From positions 1 to 64,000 of the forward strand of contig QIBA01000035.1 in assembly GCA_003225175.1 (NCBI GenBank): a stretch of DNA of 64,000 bases, read 5' to 3'. Made by a program: the position numbers and the translations under genes. Position 1 is the first letter of the stretch, and the number at the start of each line of letters is the position of its first letter. The notes beneath the pieces are model-generated. The model was not told the origin of the DNA, ran no database searches, and saw only the letters and a program-made list of their open reading frames with translations. This document shows positions 17,643 to 27,337 of the stretch, piece by piece. The stretch comes from Acidobacteriota bacterium. GTDB lineage: Bacteria > Acidobacteriota > Terriglobia > Terriglobales > Acidobacteriaceae.

Positions 17643-18689
17643 ATGCCAAGCTCCAATATAGGCTCTCGGGAACGGGAAATCCTGACCGCCATCGTCGAGA
17701 CTTATATCTCAACCGGGGAACCGGTTGGCTCGCGGACTCTTGCTCGCGCGAACAAGGACGGATTAAGTCCGGCGACGATCCGGAACGTTATGGCCGACTT
17801 GGCGGAAGCGGGACTGCTTGAGCAGCCGCACACCTCGGCAGGACGAGTGCCCTCTCCGCAGGGATATCGGTATTACGTGGAGCAGCTCACCGGCCGCGCG
17901 CAAATCTCCCACGCTGACCAGGAACTGATCACGAATTCTTTTCTCGGGATCGGCGATCCGCAGGAATTTTTGGAGCGCACCTCGCATGTTCTGTCGCTGA
18001 TCTCACGGGGAGTTGGGGTCGCGATATCGTCTCCAGGTCACGATCGTCATGAGCTGGAGCACGTCTACTTCTCGCGCCTCAGCACAGGCAAAGTTCTTGC
18101 CGTAGTTGTGACGAAATCAGGAGTTGTTCGCGACCGCGTACTGCGTATGGATCGGGACGTCTCGCAGACTGAACTCGAGAGCGCCGCGAACTACATCAAT
18201 GTTAACTTTCAGGGATGGACGATTGAGTCGATTCGCACAGAGCTGGCGCGGCGCATCGAGCGGGAACGCAGCGAGTACGACCGACTGATGAGCTCGCTGG
18301 AGCAGCTCTATCGCGGTGGAGCGCTGCATCAGGAGGAAGGCCCCAAAACGGTCTGGGTCGAAGGTGTCTCCAATCTGGTAGTAAAGGATGCTGATCGCGA
18401 GCGCCTGCGCGAAATGCTGCGAGTTCTTGAAGAAAAACAGCGGATCGTGGAACTACTCTCCAGCTATGTTGATACCAGGCAGGAAGCGGTTCGCGTAGTG
18501 ATTGGCCTGGAAGATCGCTTGCCCGAGATGCGCAACCTGGTGCTGATTGGAGCGCCGGCGCGTGTGGGGGGGCAGGTGGTTGGATCTTTGGCGGTAATCG
18601 GTCCGACCAGAATGGACTACGAGCACACGATTACGGCTGTGTCTTACATAGCGCAATTATTTGACAAAGTCTTAAACGAGAACGAGTAA
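17643..18689 (+). CDS. hrcA: Heat-inducible transcription repressor HrcA
   Basis: HrcA represses class I heat-shock genes through CIRCE, and the CIRCE site lies about 94 bp upstream. The 348-residue length is normal. The N-terminal winged helix-turn-helix is visible (REREILTAIVETYISTGEPV, SPATIRNVMADLAEAGLLEQ, HTSAGRVPSPQGYRYYVEQL). The central domain and the C-terminal block (VVIGLEDRLPEMRN, VGSLAVIGPTRMDYEH) are also typical. It is the first gene of hrcA-grpE-dnaJ-rsmE and probably autoregulated. dnaK is not in this window. Confidence 0.97.
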   Translation: MPSSNIGSREREILTAIVETYISTGEPVGSRTLARANKDGLSPATIRNVMADLAEAGLLEQPHTSAGRVPSPQGYRYYVEQLTGRAQISHADQELITNSFLGIGDPQEFLERTSHVLSLISRGVGVAISSPGHDRHELEHVYFSRLSTGKVLAVVVTKSGVVRDRVLRMDRDVSQTELESAANYINVNFQGWTIESIRTELARRIERERSEYDRLMSSLEQLYRGGALHQEEGPKTVWVEGVSNLVVKDADRERLREMLRVLEEKQRIVELLSSYVDTRQEAVRVVIGLEDRLPEMRNLVLIGAPARVGGQVVGSLAVIGPTRMDYEHTITAVSYIAQLFDKVLNENE

Positions 18690-18698
18690 GTTTGAAAT

Positions 18699-19289
18699 AT
18701 GGCAATCGACAAGGAACAGAATCAGACAGTACAGACGGACGACGGGCAACAGAACGGCGCGCACGAATCTTTGCCGCCTGCCGACGCGCAGGAGCTGGCA
18801 CAGGAATCGCAAGGTGGAGTCTCGCGCCAGGAATACGAGCGTGTGAGCCAGGAACGAGATGCTCTGCTAGATCGTCTCGCGCGTCTTCAAGCCGAATTTG
18901 AGAACTATCGCAAGCGCAACGCACGTGAGCAGGCTGAGTTTCGCGAGTATGCAGTTGCGGATGCCGTCAAGAACTTCCTTCCCATTTTGGATAACTTCGA
19001 TCTGGCGCTTCGCAGCCAGAAGAACGAAGGCGCTGAGGCGGCGCTGCGTTCGGGCATCGAATTGATCCGCAAGCAGATGGACGATGTTCTCTCGCGTCTC
19101 GGCGTGCAGGTGATTCCGGCCCAGGGCAGCACCTTCGATCCACGCGTACATGAGGCGATCGAGATGGTCGAGTCCGCAGACCACGCGGATCACGAAGTGA
19201 TTGACGAGTTGCAACGCGGATACAAGCTGAAAGAGCGGCTGCTGCGTCCGGCGATGGTTCGAGTGGCCACAAATCCAACCGGCAAATAA
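18699..19289 (+). CDS. grpE: Nucleotide exchange factor GrpE
   Basis: GrpE releases ADP from DnaK. The 196-residue protein has a polar N-terminal tail, a long coiled coil (SRQEYERVSQERDALLDRLA to KRNAREQAEFREYAVADAVK) and the beta-domain signature FDPRVHEAIEMVES with LKERLLRPAMVRVATNP at the end. It begins nine bases after the hrcA stop and is followed 24 bp later by dnaJ. Confidence 0.96.
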   Translation: MAIDKEQNQTVQTDDGQQNGAHESLPPADAQELAQESQGGVSRQEYERVSQERDALLDRLARLQAEFENYRKRNAREQAEFREYAVADAVKNFLPILDNFDLALRSQKNEGAEAALRSGIELIRKQMDDVLSRLGVQVIPAQGSTFDPRVHEAIEMVESADHADHEVIDELQRGYKLKERLLRPAMVRVATNPTGK

Positions 19290-19313
19290 CGGAGAATCCA
19301 CCTGCCTACAAAA

Positions 19314-20420
19314 GTGAAGCGGGACTATTACGAAGTTCTAGGTGTAAGCCGAACCTGCACCGAGCAGGAGCTGAAGAGCGCCTACCGCAAGCTCGCGATG
19401 CAACATCACCCTGATCGCAATCCCGGTGACAAAGATGCGGAAGAAAAATTCAAAGAGGCGAGCGAGGCATACAGCGTCCTCTCGGATGAGGAGAAGCGCG
19501 CACAGTACGACCGCTTTGGTCATGCGGGATTCGGAGGCGGCGGAGTTGGTTTCGATGCTTCGTCCTTCCAGGATCTCAGCGAGATCTTCGGCGACCTCTT
19601 CGGATTTGGCGACGCCTTCGGCGGTGGTCGCCGCCGCAGTCGCGCACAGCGTGGCGCAGATTTGCGCGCCGACATCACGATCGAGCTGAAGGATGCGATC
19701 TTCGGGAAGAGCACCGAGATTCCCGTTCGCAAGACCGAGACTTGCGATACGTGCCGTGGAACCGGAGCAGCCCACGGAAAGCAGCCGACTACATGCAGCG
19801 CTTGTGGAGGCCGCGGGCAACTTCGGTATCAGCAGGGATTCTTCAGTGTGGCTCGCACCTGCGGAACTTGCGGCGGCACTGGCCAGGTAATCACTGACCC
19901 ATGCAAGACCTGTCGTGGCGAAGGTCGCGTAATTCGCGAACACAAAATGAAAATCGATATTCCGCCTGGAGTGGAGGACGGCACGCGGATTCGTTATCAG
20001 GGAGAAGGCGAGGCCGGTGTTTTCGGCGGCCCATCCGGGGACTTATATGTTGTGCTCGGCGTTAAAGAAGACTCGTTCTACGCACGAGATGGAAACCATC
20101 TGCACTGCATGGTGACAATCGCGTTTCCTCAGGCCGCACTTGGAACGGAAGTCGCTGTGCCGACCTTTGATGGCGAATACGCCCTCAAAATTCCCGCCGG
20201 AACACAGAGCGGCCAGACAATCCCAATTCGGAACAAGGGCGTTCCTATACTGCGCGGACGAGGACGAGGGGACCTAATCGTTCACGTTGAAGTTCAGATT
20301 CCCAAGAAGCTTTCTCCGCGTCAACGCGAGCTTCTGGAAGAGCTCGCGACACTTACACAGGTCGACGAAAAGCAGGACAAGCGCAGCTTCTTTGAACGCA
20401 TGAAGGCACGCCTGCAGTAA
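19314..20420 (+). CDS. dnaJ: Chaperone DnaJ
   Basis: This Hsp40 co-chaperone stimulates DnaK ATPase and binds unfolded protein. The J-domain (KRDYYEVLGVSRTCTEQELK, with HPD in QHHPDRNPG) is followed by a Gly/Phe-rich region. The zinc domain has four CxxCxGxG-type repeats (CDTCRGTG, CSACGGRG, CGTCGGTG, CKTCRGEG), and the C-terminal domains end PKKLSPRQRELLEELA. The GTG start given here lies 20 bp after GGAG, which is far. A CTG at 19302, in frame and seven bases after GGAG, would add four residues and give MPTKVKRDYYEVLGV. Confidence 0.96.
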   Translation: MKRDYYEVLGVSRTCTEQELKSAYRKLAMQHHPDRNPGDKDAEEKFKEASEAYSVLSDEEKRAQYDRFGHAGFGGGGVGFDASSFQDLSEIFGDLFGFGDAFGGGRRRSRAQRGADLRADITIELKDAIFGKSTEIPVRKTETCDTCRGTGAAHGKQPTTCSACGGRGQLRYQQGFFSVARTCGTCGGTGQVITDPCKTCRGEGRVIREHKMKIDIPPGVEDGTRIRYQGEGEAGVFGGPSGDLYVVLGVKEDSFYARDGNHLHCMVTIAFPQAALGTEVAVPTFDGEYALKIPAGTQSGQTIPIRNKGVPILRGRGRGDLIVHVEVQIPKKLSPRQRELLEELATLTQVDEKQDKRSFFERMKARLQ

Positions 20421-20429
20421 ACTGCGGCG

Positions 20430-21146
20430 ATGACCCGCCGTCGCTGGATCGCCGATGAGGTCTCAGGCGACCAAGCCTTTCTTCTGGGAAAAAAAGCTGA
20501 GCATCTCTCCCGAGTTCTGCGTGCGCGTGTAGGACAGCAATTCGAAATCGCGACGCCCTCCGGCGTGCGCATGGGCGAAATCATCGAAATCGAGCCCCAA
20601 CGTATCGTCTTTTCCACCCATGATGTTCCGCGCACCGAGGTCGGACGGGCCACAGCGCAGATTCATCTTTATCTTGCTATTTTCAAATTCGATCGTTTCG
20701 AGTGGGCGGTAGAGAAATGCACGGAGCTCGGGGTCAACAGTATCGTTCCCGTTATCGCGCGACGCACGGATGCACATCTCGCAACCGCGGCTCAAAAACG
20801 TGTCGATCGCTGGCGACGAATCGCGCATGAGGCGGCGCAGCAATCGCGGAGTGAATCTGTCCCCGAAGTCGCCAATCCTGAAAAGCTTGATGGAGTTATT
20901 TCAACCGCTCAGGGCAAACGCGTCGTGTTGGCCGAAACCGAGCATGAGCTTCGGTTGCGAGATGCTATAGGGATGGCTTCGGAGCTGTCCCTGGCGGTTG
21001 GCCCTGAAGGTGGTTGGACCGAATCAGAATTGGCCTCATTTACAAAGAGTCTATGGGTGCATGCATCTCTTGGTGCCACAATCTTGCGGGCGGAAACTGC
21101 TGCCATTGCTGCACTGGCGATTGCGCAGTCGTTCCGCGGTGGCTGA
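20430..21146 (+). CDS. rsmE: 16S rRNA (uracil-1498-N3)-methyltransferase RsmE
   Basis: A 238-residue SPOUT methyltransferase modifying U1498 of 16S rRNA. It has an N-terminal PUA-like domain (RRRWIADEV, AEHLSRVLRARVGQQFEI) and a SPOUT domain with ELGVNSIVPVIARRT and RWRRIAHEAAQQSRS. The SAM-binding trefoil knot reads LAVGPEGGWTESELASF and LGATILRAETAAIAALAI. It starts nine bases after dnaJ and is frequently found next to dnaJ/prmA in bacteria, so it probably belongs to the heat-shock operon. Confidence 0.95.
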   Translation: MTRRRWIADEVSGDQAFLLGKKAEHLSRVLRARVGQQFEIATPSGVRMGEIIEIEPQRIVFSTHDVPRTEVGRATAQIHLYLAIFKFDRFEWAVEKCTELGVNSIVPVIARRTDAHLATAAQKRVDRWRRIAHEAAQQSRSESVPEVANPEKLDGVISTAQGKRVVLAETEHELRLRDAIGMASELSLAVGPEGGWTESELASFTKSLWVHASLGATILRAETAAIAALAIAQSFRGG

Positions 21147-21154
21147 GCCGCGAA

Positions 21155-21179
21155 CACAACCGAGGGCAGCTGTGCCACT
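21155..21179. repeat. Solo end of a terminal-inverted-repeat element
   Basis: CCGAGGGCAGCTGTGCCACT just after rsmE resembles the right terminus of the element at 44065-44272, which ends CAGCTGTGCCACT. No matching left end is convincing here. Confidence 0.4.
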
Positions 21180-21285
21180 GATTTATCCCAACTTCTTGTG
21201 CTCCAGATTTGCACTCGCATCCAGTGATTCCCGTTGTATTGTTCGCCTTTTTTTCGCATAATGCCCTCGGACGCTGAAAGGTTTT

Positions 21286-24264
21286 ATGGGAATCTCGTAT
21301 TCGCAGCTCAATCCGAAGCAGAAGCAGGCGGCCAGTCACGTCCATGGGCCCATGCTGGTGCTTGCCGGAGCTGGGACCGGTAAGACCAGCGTTCTGGTGC
21401 ACCGGATCTCACGGCTAATCAATGCAAGGCACGCTCAGGCCAACGACATTCGTGCATTTACCTTCACTCATAAGGCTGCACGCGAGATTCGGTCGCGGGT
21501 TTCACGATCGTCTGCAGGAATCGCAGCCTCAGGACTACACGCATCCACCTTTCATGGGTACTGCTATCAACTGCTGCGCGAGGCTGGGGAAGACTTCCAG
21601 CTTCTCGATCAGTTCGAGCTATGGACATTCCTGCGCCAGCGAGTCGCAGAACTTCCACTGAATCGCTTTCTTCGGGCTGCCAATCCCGGCCGCTTCCTAA
21701 AGGACCTGCTCACTTTTTTCGATCGCTGCTCGGACGAGTTGGTCAACGCGAGCACTTATGCCGAATACGTTGCGCATGTGCGAGCCGGAGAAATCGCACT
21801 TCCGCGAGTTGCAAAGAAGAAACTGGCGGAAAGCATGAGTCGCGACGAAGTTCTCGAGCGATGTGAGGAAATCTCTGCGATCTTTATCGCCGTCGAGGCG
21901 CTGCTAGCGTCGAATCGTCTGTTGACTTTCGGCGCGCTGGTCCCCCGTGCGATTCAACTGCTGCGAAGCGATGCGCTCCTGCTTGCTCGCGAACGTCGCC
22001 ACACCCGTTTCCTGCTGGTTGATGAATTTCAAGACTCGAATCATGCACAGATCGAGCTCACGCGCGTGCTGGCGGGATCTGAGCAGAATGTCTTCGCGGT
22101 TGGCGATCCCGATCAGGCGATCTATCACTTTCGAGGCGCCTCCAGCGCGGCGTTCACGGAATTCATCAGCGTCTTCGACCGGCTGGAGCAGCGAAACATT
22201 ATTAATCTCGCCGCGAATCAGCGCTCGACGCAGAACATCCTGGACTGCGGCTTCTCCAGCATTCGCCACAATCCAGGATTTTCGCCGGCGGGCAGCCGCC
22301 TGAGTCTCGAGCGCGAGAAGCTGGTGTCGGCCCGCGACGAAGAAGATCGCAATACCGGGAGTGCTTTGCTCTTTGGAACCGAGCCTGTGCATTTGGTTCC
22401 ATATCGGGAATATGCCCAAGAATGCTCAGATATTGCGGAGCGCATGCTCGAATTGCATGCTCAAGGCGCGCGCTGGCCAGACTGCGCCGTTCTCTTCCGC
22501 AGCCACGCCAATGCCGAGGGCCTCGTCGAGGAGCTTGGCGCGCGATCCATTCCCTTCGAGGTACAGGATACTGACGTATTCGAAAGCGATGTGTTGCGTG
22601 ATCTGGTCGCCTGGCTGCACTGCGCAATCTCAGGCTCCGATGATGTTGCGTTCTTCCGTCTCGCGCTGCGCAATGATTCAGGCATTAATCTGAGCGGCTT
22701 GTACGCGAAATTGTCATCATGCGCGCGTGGCACCAAAGTCGTGCAGCTTCTCAACGACGTGTCTGGCGGTCCGGAGCTACTGCACTCGCTTCGGGAATTT
22801 GCGGAGCGTTGCAATGCTGTCGGAGGCGATTTGCTGGAGATCGTCGGGGCTGCAGCTGCCGTTCTGAATATCTCGCAATGCTCTGTTGAGTTCGTTCGCT
22901 TTCGGGATTTCGCCGCGAAATGGCGAGAGAAGCGCATCGCTCGAACCGGCCGATTGGCTGAGTTTCTGGAATATCTCGATTTGTACAAGACCGGCGGAGG
23001 CACACTTCCTCTGACTTCTCCTGAGCGCCCAGAGGAGGAATTCCAGCACTTAAGTTCCCAACATGTTGAGGAAGATCGCGATGCAGCAAAGCTGCTTACC
23101 GTTCATGCTGCCAAGGGGCTGGAGTTCAAGAATGTTTTCGTATTGCGAGTGGCCTCCGGATCACTCCCAACGAACTACAAAGAAACGCTGTTTGAATTTC
23201 CGCGCGAGCTGAGCCGCGGGAACTCGCTAGCGGCAAAAAGCGATGACGACATTCACCGTGAAGAAGAGCGGCGTTTGTTTTACGTCGCTGTTACGCGAGC
23301 CCGCGACACGCTTACGCTGTACGGCCGGTTGCGTGCCGGCAAGAATAAACAGGAGATTCCTTCGGGTTTTCTGCGCGAACTCAATGATGACTCAACGGTA
23401 AAGCATGCGCTCAGAATTCTTGAGCCGCGATATGCCGCTCGAGAAGAAATCCTGCGCGACTTACCCGCCTGGGCCGCTATCGCGCGCGACCCGATATCGC
23501 AAATTGTGGAATTGAGTGCTTCGGCGATTGAGACGTATGCAATATGTCCGCTGAAGTATGCCCTGCAAAAGCATTGGCGGCTTCCTGAAGAGCCATCCGC
23601 AGCGCTGCAGTATGGAGCGGCGATGCACTCTACGCTCAAGGATTTCTACGATGCCGCGCGACGAGGAATCGACCGTGCGGCTGAGGAAAGCGTTGACATC
23701 TTTCTGCGCGAGTTTGAGCAGGCGAAGATCGACGAAGCTCTCCAACGAACGCTATACGAGCGACAGGGGGCCGAGCAGCTTCGGCAGTTTATCGCTCTTC
23801 GCGCACTTGAGCCCAAACCTTGCGTCCTTAGCACAGAAAAGAAATTTCGCTTCGCGATCGAAGATGTGATGATCAACGGCCGCATCGATCGCATAGATCA
23901 GCTCGAAAGCGGTGGGGTTCAAGTCCTGGACTACAAGACCGGCGCTCCGAAGAACAATATGGACGCGGACAACAGCGTGCAGCTTGGTATCTATGCCATG
24001 GCTGCAAGGCTCGAAGAACACAGGGTCGAGAAGCTGGTCTTCTATAACCTGGAAGATAACAGCACTGCCGAAACAACTCGCGTAAACAATGAAGAGAGAA
24101 TTCGAAACAAAGTTCTGGACGTAGCGAATGGAATTCGCGCAGGAGCTTTTCATCCATCGCCTGGGTTTCATTGCAAGAACTGCGGCTACAACAGTCTATG
24201 TCCCGCCACGGTAGAGCGAGTATTTGAACCTGCCGAAACCCCGGTTGCTGGCGTGAGCGCCTGA
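21286..24264 (+). CDS. UvrD/Rep-type helicase with AddB-like Fe-S nuclease domain
   Basis: This 992-residue superfamily 1A helicase-nuclease probably processes DNA ends or forks. Helicase motifs in order are LAGAGTGKT (residues 26-34), FTFTHKAAREI, LVDEFQDSN, VGDPDQAIYHFRGAS, LLTVHAAKGLEFKNV and RRLFYVAVTRARDTL. The C-terminal PD-(D/E)XK nuclease has LDYKTG with Asp882 and Lys884. A probable 4Fe-4S staple is formed by Cys754 (TYAICPLKY) and Cys963, Cys966 and Cys972 (CKNCGYNSLC), as in AddB and Cas4. Both activities on one chain suggest a single-subunit AddAB-like enzyme or a PcrA-nuclease fusion. No addA/addB partner is adjacent. GAAAGG precedes the ATG. Confidence 0.9.
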   Translation: MGISYSQLNPKQKQAASHVHGPMLVLAGAGTGKTSVLVHRISRLINARHAQANDIRAFTFTHKAAREIRSRVSRSSAGIAASGLHASTFHGYCYQLLREAGEDFQLLDQFELWTFLRQRVAELPLNRFLRAANPGRFLKDLLTFFDRCSDELVNASTYAEYVAHVRAGEIALPRVAKKKLAESMSRDEVLERCEEISAIFIAVEALLASNRLLTFGALVPRAIQLLRSDALLLARERRHTRFLLVDEFQDSNHAQIELTRVLAGSEQNVFAVGDPDQAIYHFRGASSAAFTEFISVFDRLEQRNIINLAANQRSTQNILDCGFSSIRHNPGFSPAGSRLSLEREKLVSARDEEDRNTGSALLFGTEPVHLVPYREYAQECSDIAERMLELHAQGARWPDCAVLFRSHANAEGLVEELGARSIPFEVQDTDVFESDVLRDLVAWLHCAISGSDDVAFFRLALRNDSGINLSGLYAKLSSCARGTKVVQLLNDVSGGPELLHSLREFAERCNAVGGDLLEIVGAAAAVLNISQCSVEFVRFRDFAAKWREKRIARTGRLAEFLEYLDLYKTGGGTLPLTSPERPEEEFQHLSSQHVEEDRDAAKLLTVHAAKGLEFKNVFVLRVASGSLPTNYKETLFEFPRELSRGNSLAAKSDDDIHREEERRLFYVAVTRARDTLTLYGRLRAGKNKQEIPSGFLRELNDDSTVKHALRILEPRYAAREEILRDLPAWAAIARDPISQIVELSASAIETYAICPLKYALQKHWRLPEEPSAALQYGAAMHSTLKDFYDAARRGIDRAAEESVDIFLREFEQAKIDEALQRTLYERQGAEQLRQFIALRALEPKPCVLSTEKKFRFAIEDVMINGRIDRIDQLESGGVQVLDYKTGAPKNNMDADNSVQLGIYAMAARLEEHRVEKLVFYNLEDNSTAETTRVNNEERIRNKVLDVANGIRAGAFHPSPGFHCKNCGYNSLCPATVERVFEPAETPVAGVSA

Positions 24265-24267
24265 AAT

Positions 24268-26013
24268 TTAGTCTGCAGCCGCTTGCGTCGGTTTTGACGC
24301 TGCCTGCGAGACGCGCTGACATTTAAGAATTAATGTCTGGTATCCATTCTCATCGCTGCGCAATAGGACTTCCTCATGGGCTTCGGTTGTCTCCGCAGCT
24401 TTCCCGCTTCCAGGAAATCGCACTCTAATCACTATTTCGGCATTCTGAGCTGGCACCTCGAGGACGATTTCACCGTGCGTCAATCTTGCCCGACAGGTTC
24501 GCGACGAGTGCGTCACGAACTTGCGCCGAAGATTGAGGAGCTCGCGGTACCATGCGAACATCTTTTCATCTATCTTCCAAGTCAGTTTCGAGCGCTTGAA
24601 AGTTTCAGGATCCTGCGGGTTCGGCGTTTCTTCCCAGGCGAAATCTTCAAATTCCTTTTTGCGTCCATCGATCACCGCTTGTTGCAGGTTCTTGTCTCCA
24701 TAGTCGGTGAAGAATTGAAAGGGCGCGGGCTCGGCGTACTCTTCACCCATAAACAGCAGCGGTGTCTCTGGCGCGAGAAGTAGCAGTGCCGCTGCGGCTT
24801 TGGCAGCTCCGCGAGGAACGACATGGCCAAGGCGCTCTCCTGTGCAGCGATTCCCAACTTGGTCATGATTCTGGATGCAGAACACATGGCGTGGTAGAGG
24901 AATGCCTTCGGTGCTCGAACCCCGTGAAGCGCGCCAAAAACGATAGTGCTGTCCCTGAAAGACAAAGCCTTCGTTGAGGGCTTTTACGATCTTTTCTGGC
25001 TCTCCATAGTCCTGGTAATACCCGCGGTTTTCCTTGGTCAGGTATGTGTGGACAGAGTGGTGGAAATCGTCGCTCCAGACGGCGTCCAGTCCGAATCCGC
25101 CCTCGCTAGTAGGCAAAATCAGACTACGATCGTTCTGGTCCGATTCTGCAATCAGAGCAATCCGCCGATTGGCGCCTCGCGCGAACTCCTGCACATCACG
25201 TGCGAGTTCTTTGATGATGTGTGTCTTTGAGCTATCGTAGATCGCCTGAATTGCATCGAGACGCAGAGCGTCGACGTGATACTCGCGAATCCAGTGGAGT
25301 GCGTTCTCAATGACGTACTTGCGAACTTGCTGGCTGTCTTCGCCGTCATAGTTGATTGCGTCGCCCCAAACCGTGTGATAACGATCGGTAAAGTACGGGC
25401 CGAACTCGCGCAGGTAATTCCCTTCGGCTCCTAGATGGTTGTAGACGACATCGAGCACCACCGCGAGGCCGGCGCGGTGCGCCGCATTCACCAGCCGCTT
25501 GAGACCTTCCGGGCCACCATAGCTCGCCTGCACAGCGTACAGAGAAACTCCGTCGTACCCCCAGTTGCGCTCGCCAGGAAACGCCGACACCGGCATAATC
25601 TCAATCGCAGTCACGCCAAGCGAATGCAGGTGATCGAGCTTCTTGATCACACCATCGAAAGTTCCTTCCGGCGAGAACGTCCCAATGTGCAATTCGTAAA
25701 TGATGTACTCGTGAAATGAGAGGCCGGTCCAACTCTCGTCGCTCCAGATGAAGGCCTCAGGATCGACGATCTCAGTATGGCCGTGTACGCCTTCAGGTAG
25801 AAAGCGCGAAACCGGGTCAGGCAGGCGTCTCTCGCCGATGAGGTAGCAGTAGCGGTCTCCTGCTTTCGACTTGGCAGTGCCGCAGAAAATGCCTGCCTCA
25901 TCGCGCCTAAGCTCGACTTTGGAGCCGTTCACTTCAACCGAGAGCTGCTCAAGCTTCGGAGCCCAGATTCGGAATTCCACTTTGTCGCAAGCAACCGTGG
26001 CGCCAAACATCAT
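24268..26013 (-). CDS. treZ: Malto-oligosyltrehalose trehalohydrolase
   Basis: TreZ releases trehalose from maltooligosyl-trehalose made by TreY. The 581-residue GH13 enzyme has an N-terminal CBM48-like domain (VEFRIWAPKLEQLSVEVNG), then the barrel with YELHIGTFSPEGTFDG and LDVVYNHLGAEGNYL. The catalytic residues are Asp253 (DALRLDAIQAI), Glu290 (LIAESDQND) and Asp384 (QNHDQVGNR). A C-terminal beta domain ends the protein. treY and treX are not adjacent here. Its stop is four bases from the convergent helicase gene. Confidence 0.93.
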   Translation of the reverse strand: MMFGATVACDKVEFRIWAPKLEQLSVEVNGSKVELRRDEAGIFCGTAKSKAGDRYCYLIGERRLPDPVSRFLPEGVHGHTEIVDPEAFIWSDESWTGLSFHEYIIYELHIGTFSPEGTFDGVIKKLDHLHSLGVTAIEIMPVSAFPGERNWGYDGVSLYAVQASYGGPEGLKRLVNAAHRAGLAVVLDVVYNHLGAEGNYLREFGPYFTDRYHTVWGDAINYDGEDSQQVRKYVIENALHWIREYHVDALRLDAIQAIYDSSKTHIIKELARDVQEFARGANRRIALIAESDQNDRSLILPTSEGGFGLDAVWSDDFHHSVHTYLTKENRGYYQDYGEPEKIVKALNEGFVFQGQHYRFWRASRGSSTEGIPLPRHVFCIQNHDQVGNRCTGERLGHVVPRGAAKAAAALLLLAPETPLLFMGEEYAEPAPFQFFTDYGDKNLQQAVIDGRKKEFEDFAWEETPNPQDPETFKRSKLTWKIDEKMFAWYRELLNLRRKFVTHSSRTCRARLTHGEIVLEVPAQNAEIVIRVRFPGSGKAAETTEAHEEVLLRSDENGYQTLILKCQRVSQAASKPTQAAAD

Positions 26014-26137
26014 CGTAGCGGGAACCTCAAAGAACAGACTCTTGGATGCAGTGAAAGCAGGTCAAGTCTTAGAAAAGAGTGGCACACTTTGGCACAAGCG
26101 AATGGCGTCCTGCAACAGGCGCCATTCTCATTAGAGT

Positions 26138-27337
26138 TTAGGCAGCCCTCGCTCCGTCCGCCCACGGATCGAGGACCACTTTGGTACAGTGATCCTGCTT
26201 GTCGCGGAACATTTTGTACGCTCCCGGAGCGTCGGACAACGGCAGGCGATGAGTGATCACAAAGCTAGGGTCAATCTCGCCGCGCTCGATTCTCTCAAGC
26301 AACGGCTTCATGTAGCGCATCATATGAGTCTGACCCATTTTGAATGTAAGCGCCTTGTTCATCGCGGCTCCGAATGGGATTTTGTCCAAAAATCCCCCAT
26401 AGACGCCCGGAACCGAAACCGTTCCGCCTTTACGGCAAGCCAGAATGCATTGACGCAGCACATTTGGTCGGTCTGTCGAGAGCTTCATCGCCTGTTTCGC
26501 ACGATCGACAAGAAAAGGCAGCGTATGTCCGTATGCCTCCATACCCACCGCGTCGATGCAGGAGTCAGGGCCGCGATTTCCCGTCATGTCTTTGAGTGTC
26601 TGGACTACGTCATCGACAAGTTCGTAGTTGATCGTTTCCGCGTCGCCTTCTTCAGCTAAGCGCAGCCGCTCGGGGAAGCGGTCGATCGCTATCACACGCT
26701 CAGTGCCCAGCATAAATGCGCTGCGGATGGCGAACTGTCCTACTGGTCCGCAGCCCCAGATCGCGACTGTATCACCGCGCTGGATATTGCAGTTTTCCGC
26801 ACCCATGTACCCGGTAGGAAAGATATCTGATAGAAAGACGACCTTCTCATCTGGCAGTCCATCAGGAATTTTGATGGGACCAACGTCAGCGCATGGAACG
26901 CGCGCGTACTGTGCCTGACCGCCAGCATATCCACCCATCATGTGGGTATAACCAAATAAGCCGGAAGGCGAGTAGCCCATCAGCTTTTCAGCGATCCACG
27001 CATTCGGGTTCGTGTTGTCGCACAACGACCAAAGTTGCTGCTCACAAAAAAAACACTTCCCGCATGCAATCGTGAACGGAACGACTATTCGATCACCGAT
27101 CTTCAACTTCTCTTGATCGATTGCGGGGCCGAGTTCGACTACTTCGCCCATGAACTCATGGCCGAGGATGTCCCCCTGCTCGAGTGTGGGCATGTACCCG
27201 TTGTAGAGATGCAGGTCGGAGCCGCAGATGCAGGTACTCGTGATGCGTACAATCGCATCGCGCGGATTGAGAATTTTCGGATCGGGAACGTCTTCGACGC
27301 TTAATTTTTCTATGCCCATCCAACACAATGCTTTCAT
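26138..27337 (-). CDS. Zinc-dependent alcohol dehydrogenase, formaldehyde-dehydrogenase-like
   Basis: This 399-residue medium-chain dehydrogenase binds catalytic zinc through Cys38, His60 and Glu61 ([17 protein letters not shown]). It has a structural zinc site with Cys92, Cys95, Cys98 and Cys106. The Rossmann motif is [10 protein letters not shown]. The [14 protein letters not shown] motif and long central insertion match the glutathione-independent formaldehyde dehydrogenase-like subgroup, whose true substrates vary. A very good AAAGGAG precedes the ATG by six bases. The start overlaps the stop of the SRPBCC gene by four bases, so the two are translationally coupled. Confidence 0.92.
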   Translation of the reverse strand: MKALCWMGIEKLSVEDVPDPKILNPRDAIVRITSTCICGSDLHLYNGYMPTLEQGDILGHEFMGEVVELGPAIDQEKLKIGDRIVVPFTIACGKCFFCEQQLWSLCDNTNPNAWIAEKLMGYSPSGLFGYTHMMGGYAGGQAQYARVPCADVGPIKIPDGLPDEKVVFLSDIFPTGYMGAENCNIQRGDTVAIWGCGPVGQFAIRSAFMLGTERVIAIDRFPERLRLAEEGDAETINYELVDDVVQTLKDMTGNRGPDSCIDAVGMEAYGHTLPFLVDRAKQAMKLSTDRPNVLRQCILACRKGGTVSVPGVYGGFLDKIPFGAAMNKALTFKMGQTHMMRYMKPLLERIERGEIDPSFVITHRLPLSDAPGAYKMFRDKQDHCTKVVLDPWADGARAA

